Of a stretch of DNA of 64,000 nucleotides, positions 59,751 through 64,000 are shown one piece after another. This DNA comes from Enterococcus mundtii (GTDB lineage Bacteria > Bacillota > Bacilli > Lactobacillales > Enterococcaceae). Both the position numbers and the translations under genes were made by a program. The notes under the pieces were generated by a model. It had not been told where the DNA came from and did no database searches. It saw only the letters and a list, made by a program, of their open reading frames with translations. The stretch covers positions 2,540,001 through 2,604,000 of the forward strand of contig NZ_CP025473.1 of the NCBI RefSeq assembly GCF_003957375.1, read 5' to 3'. The first letter of the stretch is position 1, and every line of letters starts with the position of its first letter.

Positions 59751-60995
59751 TTATTTTTTTCTTAATAGTTGCTTTCTTAGCAGATCAAATCCTTGCATAA
59801 TCGCGCTATTTCTGATTGCCGAACGCTCTCTCGTGAAGTGACATTCTTTTGTTTCTACGCCTTCTTTTGATGCAACGGCAAGCCAAACTGTACCTGCAGG
59901 ATGTCCTTCTAATGTGTCGGGTCCCGCTACGCCAGTAAACGCTACGGCATAATCTGTACCAACGAGTTGGCGTGCTCGAATCGCCATTTGTTCGGCACAT
60001 TCTTTACTGACTGTGCCAAACTGCTCTAGCAGGTCTGGATCGATGCCTAAGAGCTTTGCTTTGGTCTCTGCTGAATAAGTCACAAAACCACCAGAAAAGA
60101 CTTGAGAGACGCCAGGAATTGCTCCTAGTGCGGATTGAAAGCCTCCGGCTGTCAAACTTTCAGCTGCTGTGACTGTCTTCTCCTGTTCTTTCAGTAGATC
60201 CACGACGGCTTGTGGCAACGAATAAGCATCCCCATAGCCATAAAAATATTCACCGACACGGGCTTGGATTTTTTCTTCCAGTGCGTGTAACGCTTGATTC
60301 CCTGCATGGATGTCTGACGTTTTGACTGTCAATCTCAGTGTGACTTCATTTGGTTTGGCATAAGGAGCAATCGTGGGATTGATTTGTGTAGCAATCAAGT
60401 CTTTTAGATCGGTTACTAATTGTGATTCACCAATGCCATAGAAGCGTAACACTTTTGAAATCAGTTTTTCTTCTGAAGGGAATTGTTGTTCTAACAGTGG
60501 ACGTACTTGTTCTACAAACATCGGCTTCAACTCACTCGGCGGTCCAGGAAGTAAAAGATAGGCATTGCTTTTCGTTTGATAAAACGTGCCTAACGCTAAG
60601 CCAGTTCGATTAGGTAATGGTGTGCCACCTTCAATGATTTGGGACTGTTGTAAATTGTTATCCGTCATTTTTCTTTTGGTCGTTTCGAAAAATGCCAACA
60701 GTTTCTTGTAACCTTCTGTATTTTGGATCAGTTTTCTATCAAGATGTTTTGCAACAACTTCTTTTGTTAAATCATCTTCTGTTGGTCCTAATCCACCACA
60801 TAAAATGATTAGTTCACTTCTTGATTCAGCTAACTGGAGTAACTCCTCCAAACGAGCCGGATTATCCCCGACAACTGTGTGATAATAGACATCGATTCCT
60901 AGATCTGCTAACTGCTCTGATAAAAATGTCGCATTCGTATTCACGACTTGTCCAAGTAATAATTCTGTTCCTACTGCTATGATTTCAGATTTCAT
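59751..60995 (-). CDS. cinA: CinA family protein (competence/damage-inducible, NMN deamidase-like)
   Basis: 414 residues: an N-terminal molybdopterin-binding-like domain ([27 protein letters not shown]), associated in the family with ADP-ribose pyrophosphatase activity, and a C-terminal CinA domain ([31 protein letters not shown]) with NMN amidohydrolase activity in relatives. AAGGAAGC precedes the ATG. pgsA-cinA-recA is the conserved order. Confidence 0.94.
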   Translation of the reverse strand: MKSEIIAVGTELLLGQVVNTNATFLSEQLADLGIDVYYHTVVGDNPARLEELLQLAESRSELIILCGGLGPTEDDLTKEVVAKHLDRKLIQNTEGYKKLLAFFETTKRKMTDNNLQQSQIIEGGTPLPNRTGLALGTFYQTKSNAYLLLPGPPSELKPMFVEQVRPLLEQQFPSEEKLISKVLRFYGIGESQLVTDLKDLIATQINPTIAPYAKPNEVTLRLTVKTSDIHAGNQALHALEEKIQARVGEYFYGYGDAYSLPQAVVDLLKEQEKTVTAAESLTAGGFQSALGAIPGVSQVFSGGFVTYSAETKAKLLGIDPDLLEQFGTVSKECAEQMAIRARQLVGTDYAVAFTGVAGPDTLEGHPAGTVWLAVASKEGVETKECHFTRERSAIRNSAIMQGFDLLRKQLLRKK

Positions 60996-61158
60996 ATTTG
61001 ATCGCTTCCTTTAGTTGAGGTTGCTTTTGCAACATCTCTATTTATCTGTAAATCAGTCTTTGTTCGACTAATTGTCTCTACCAAATAGTATACGCTATTT
61101 GCTGATAGAATCATTTCTCCTTGCTCAATTTATTCCTGTGATTGCGTCTATGTCAAAA

Positions 61159-61195
61159 AAAAATAAAAATCAGACCGGGAATGACCGATCTGATT
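61159..61195 (-). terminator. pgsA terminator
   Basis: Stem ATCAGACCGG / CCGATCTGAT with one G-U pair (61169-61178, 61185-61194), followed in minus sense by a TTTTTATTTTTTTTT-type tract. Confidence 0.8.
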
Positions 61196-61223
61196 GCAAG
61201 CTTCACTAAGTGATTCTATGATT

Positions 61224-61802
61224 TTACATGGATCCTTTGAATACGCCACGATTCTTGATAAAGTAATCGACACCTGAATAGATGGTGAAAATCAGACAAG
61301 CGTATAACATGATTTGATCAAGGGGTACATTGATCAAGTTGAATGGGATATTATTGATAAATAATAAAATAATCGCAATCATTTGAGTAGCTGTTTTTAC
61401 TTTTCCAGGCCAAGCAGCTGCCATGACTTCCCCATCCTCGACAAGCAATAATCGTAACCCTGTTACAGCCAATTCACGACAAACGATGATCGCAATCACC
61501 CATGCTGGCGCTTTTCCTTGACCTACCAACATGATAAAAGCTGTCATCACTAACATTTTGTCTGCTAATGGATCAGCAAATTTTCCGAAGTTCGTCACTA
61601 ATCCTCTGGAGCGAGCAATTTTCCCATCTAGCCAATCCGTCACACTTGCTAAAGCAAAAATGATGGCACCTACTAGCTGTGTGATCGCTAATGACGTTGT
61701 TCCTACCGTTAATTGCCCCCAATCTAACGGAAGGCCGACGACTAAAATAAACACTGGAATCATACAGATTCTAAGTACAGTTAATTGATTTGGTAAATTC
61801 AC
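61224..61802 (-). CDS. pgsA: CDP-diacylglycerol-glycerol-3-phosphate 3-phosphatidyltransferase
   Basis: Makes phosphatidylglycerol phosphate at the membrane, the precursor of the PG that MprF modifies. 192 residues with the CDP-alcohol phosphotransferase motif split over DWLDGKIAR and GKFADPLADK (about 57-85) and four to six hydrophobic helices. The start is GTG at 61802 with AAAGGAG. Mutations in this gene are known in daptomycin-resistant Firmicutes; the motif here is intact. Confidence 0.96.
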   Translation of the reverse strand: MNLPNQLTVLRICMIPVFILVVGLPLDWGQLTVGTTSLAITQLVGAIIFALASVTDWLDGKIARSRGLVTNFGKFADPLADKMLVMTAFIMLVGQGKAPAWVIAIIVCRELAVTGLRLLLVEDGEVMAAAWPGKVKTATQMIAIILLFINNIPFNLINVPLDQIMLYACLIFTIYSGVDYFIKNRGVFKGSM

Positions 61803-61911
61803 AAGAACGACTCCTTTCTTTCCTATTTTACGTCAGTCCAGCAAAAGTTTCCACCAATAGTCTCTCAATTGCTAAACAAATCTTTCACTACATTATAACC
61901 TACTATCAAAA

Positions 61912-61951
61912 CAAGAAAAGAGAGCCCAAGACGAGATTTCGGCTCTCTTTT
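61912..61951 (-). terminator. rodZ terminator
   Basis: Stem AAAAGAGAGCC / GGCTCTCTTTT (61916-61926, 61941-61951), followed in minus sense by a broken U tract (CTTGTTTTG). Just after the rodZ stop. Confidence 0.7.
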
Positions 61952-61973
61952 ACACGGTTGATTTTTAACCTAG

Positions 61974-62864
61974 TTATTCTGCATACTGCAAGGAAAGCGA
62001 AATATTCTTCAGGCTCGTATTATTTGGACCTGCGTTGATAGGCAGTTCTTCGCCATTTAATTTGACCGTTGCATTACTCGCTGCTCCAAGTGTGATCATT
62101 GCATTTGTCGTATTTTCTGGAAGTTCTGTTGTTTTTGTATCATTGGCAACCAAGGTTTCTTGATAGTGATAGTCAAACGTATTGTTCAATTGGACACCAA
62201 TCCAGACACGTTCACTTGCTGTAAATTCTAATGTGATCGGTTTTTTCGCATCTTTCACCTCGATTGAAAGCGCACTTCCTGTGTCTTGCCCCGGTGTGAT
62301 GGTCATTTTTTTCTCTTCTTCTGTTGATTTTGTTGTCGATTCCACGGTCGATTCAACCGTTGATTCACTTGTCTCTGGTTTTTCTTCCGTGATCGAACCA
62401 TCGACAGATACCGTTGAAGCTGTTCCACCAATGATTGGCTCAGATTGACGGTCTTGCCATGACATATATGCCACTACTGTGATGATTGCTACAGCGACTA
62501 ATCCTAATAAAATCACTGGCAGACTTGTCCAGAATTTTGTTAGATTCTTTTCTTCTTCGTGCATGGCTTTTCTTGAACCACTCACTGTTTCTGGTTCTGG
62601 TCGTTTTTTGATGGTCTCATCTGCGAAAGATTTTTTCCCATCAAAAACATCCACTAAATAATCACCATCTTCACCAACAGCTTCTGCATATTGACGAATA
62701 AATGCACGAACATAAAATTTACCTGGCAATTGATCAAATTCGTTTTGATCGATCGATTCCAAGTAACGTTTTTGGATCTTCGTCATTTGTTGTAATTCAT
62801 CTAATGATATTTTTTTGTTTAAACGGGCTTGCCGTAATTTTTCCCCGATGGTTTCAAAAGCCAC
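61974..62864 (-). CDS. rodZ: RodZ-like helix-turn-helix membrane protein (YmfM)
   Basis: 296 residues: an N-terminal HTH of the Xre/HTH_25 type (IGEKLRQARLNKKISLDEL, about 5-75), basic linker, one transmembrane helix (about 112-130), a Ser/Thr/Glu-rich extracellular spacer (SESTVESTVESTTKSTEEE) and a C-terminal DUF4115-type beta domain. Links cell shape or wall synthesis to the membrane in relatives. The start is GTG at 62864 behind GGAGAAG. Upstream of pgsA, as in Bacillus. Confidence 0.92.
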   Translation of the reverse strand: MAFETIGEKLRQARLNKKISLDELQQMTKIQKRYLESIDQNEFDQLPGKFYVRAFIRQYAEAVGEDGDYLVDVFDGKKSFADETIKKRPEPETVSGSRKAMHEEEKNLTKFWTSLPVILLGLVAVAIITVVAYMSWQDRQSEPIIGGTASTVSVDGSITEEKPETSESTVESTVESTTKSTEEEKKMTITPGQDTGSALSIEVKDAKKPITLEFTASERVWIGVQLNNTFDYHYQETLVANDTKTTELPENTTNAMITLGAASNATVKLNGEELPINAGPNNTSLKNISLSLQYAE

Positions 62865-62974
62865 TCGTTCATCTTCTCCAGTCTGTGTATTCTAGTCAGA
62901 AGGTGCTTTCTCTACTGAGGTTCGACCATTTTTTCTGACTGCTTGTCATTGAATTTTGCTTTATTCCTGCTCAA

Positions 62975-63002
62975 TGTATAGTGTTCCCTCTATATTGATC
63001 AA
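62975..63002 (-). promoter_or_regulatory. Candidate rodZ promoter
   Basis: On the minus strand TTGATC (complement of 62997-63002), 16 bases, TATACA (complement of 62975-62980). The rest of the gap 62865-63158 has no gene. A ymfI-type reductase gene often found here is missing. Confidence 0.4.
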
Positions 63003-63158
63003 TCTTGCACTCAATCTACTTAAGAATACCACAAAGCGAACTTACTTTGGATAACATTTCATCTGTTTTAAAGTGAAATTTAAAACTTTCTTTTATTCTT
63101 ACAAAAAGCATGACGAAACAGCGAGTATGTCCAATAAATTCAGAGTTTTTTTACTGTT

Positions 63159-64000
63159 TCACTTCTTTGGCTGCATATAAAATTCACTAAACACGTCAGC
63201 ATTGATAAAAGAGCGTCCTACTTGAAGAAGATCCGTCATCTGGATTGATTCAATGATTTCTGGCAGATCAAACAATGTTTGGTCACCAAATAGACTTTGT
63301 GTAAATTGATTGGCAATGTATTCGATGGAGTTCAATGATTGGAAATACTGCCCTAACATTTTCTTTTTCAATAAGTTCAAGTTTTCTTCTGTAATTCCTT
63401 CGTCATGTTCAAAGTTCAATAGAATCTCTTTTATTTTTTTTACTGCTAGTTTTGGTTGGTCCGAATCGCCACTGAAGTCAGCAAAATGAAATTCACGATC
63501 TAAACTAAACTCAAAGCCAAAACTATCATCAATAATTCCTTCGTTGTAAAGGGCTAAATAGTTTTGTGCAGTTGGGCCTAAAAGTAATTGTAGTAACAAA
63601 CGAATCGCTGTTTTATATCTGAGCAACTCTCTCCCATTTTCAGGTAACACATCGATTCCTTTGATCCCTAACACAAATTTTTCTCGTGTGATCGCTGCTT
63701 CTAAGGTACTTATCGGCAGAACATCCGCTTGATTTTCGGGAAAGAATCGTTCGATTTTTTGAGCGGGTGGAAATTCTTTGGCAGCTTGATTGTGACGAAT
63801 TTGCTCCATCAACTGTTCTGGTTCCAAATTACCAACTACAAATAACACCATATTGCTTGGTTGATAAAAGGTGCGATAGCAAGTATATAGATCCTCTGCT
63901 GTGATTTCAGCAATACTTTCCACCGTTCCTGCAATATCGATGTGTAATGGATGATTGGGGTATAGATTGTTTAAGATACCAAAGAATAACCGCCAATTCG
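63159..64000 (-). CDS. ymfH: M16-family peptidase YmfH, C-terminal part (cut by window edge)
   Basis: The frame is open through the window end. It begins here with NWRLFFGILNNLYPNHPLHI, includes ITAEDLYTCYRTFYQPSNMV and LFVVGN, and ends FYMQPKK. This is the second and later part of an insulinase-type (M16) protein; the HxxEH zinc site would lie in the missing N-terminal part. A GTG at 63923 is internal, not the start. In Firmicutes ymfF-ymfH precede rodZ-pgsA. The role of these peptidases is not well known. Confidence 0.9.
   Translation of the reverse strand, partial: NWRLFFGILNNLYPNHPLHIDIAGTVESIAEITAEDLYTCYRTFYQPSNMVLFVVGNLEPEQLMEQIRHNQAAKEFPPAQKIERFFPENQADVLPISTLEAAITREKFVLGIKGIDVLPENGRELLRYKTAIRLLLQLLLGPTAQNYLALYNEGIIDDSFGFEFSLDREFHFADFSGDSDQPKLAVKKIKEILLNFEHDEGITEENLNLLKKKMLGQYFQSLNSIEYIANQFTQSLFGDQTLFDLPEIIESIQMTDLLQVGRSFINADVFSEFYMQPKK

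Overview
The window is a stretch of a low-GC Firmicute chromosome and reads as Enterococcus, in the broad E. faecium group. The evidence is the 16S rRNA, a SagA-type NlpC/P60 hydrolase next to mreCD, an L,D-transpeptidase of 466 residues whose catalytic residues fall at the numbering known for E. faecium LdtFM (Cys442, His421, His440), and the classical pth-mfd-divIC-tilS-hpt-ftsH-hslO-dusB-lysS cluster running into an rRNA operon. The species cannot be fixed from the window alone. Nearly all genes lie on the minus strand. The exceptions are ldh, the L,D-transpeptidase gene, pepF, one orphan gene and proC.

Layout. Bases 1-2240 hold the start of an rRNA operon on the minus strand (5' part of 23S, a spacer without tRNA, complete 16S), preceded by four evenly spaced sigma-A-type promoters (2448-2742). 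Bases 3157-18051 hold translation, tRNA modification, division and repair genes: lysS, dusB, hslO, ftsH, hpt, tilS, an S1 protein, divIC, rqcP, a broken flippase gene, mfd and pth. Bases 18272-25560 hold ldh (with a near-consensus cre site), the L,D-transpeptidase, a VanZ-like protein, pepF and sagA. Bases 25532-41593 hold mreD-mreC, then thiN-rpe-rsgA, the PASTA kinase/phosphatase pair with rsmB-fmt-def-priA, then rpoZ-gmk, a YicC-type RNase gene, a PC4-like protein and a patatin-like lipase. Bases 41818-50841 hold an orphan gene, thiT with a TPP riboswitch, prs-glmU, purR with two PurBoxes, a zinc ABC transporter with a Fur-family operator, and ispE. Bases 50954-64000 hold mprF, proC, a small accessory island, rny, recA (with an SOS box), cinA, pgsA, rodZ and the 3' part of an M16-peptidase gene.

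Accessory or decayed parts. Four copies of a palindromic intergenic repeat (about 100-135 bp) sit just after the 3' ends of genes at 25423, 38713, 49798 and 55534. Two copies share a long hairpin that differs by a compensatory base pair, and one copy appears nested inside an older one. A different palindrome plus a direct repeat precedes proC. The flippase gene carries two one-base deletions in G/C runs. Between proC and rny lie a compact peptide plus membrane-protein unit (54724-55480) and a 314-codon reading frame with an HETTH zinc-protease-like motif broken by two in-frame stops.

Start codons were chosen from Shine-Dalgarno spacing, so several genes are shorter than the longest possible reading frame. 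Family assignments come from recognised motifs and gene order. No database search was possible.
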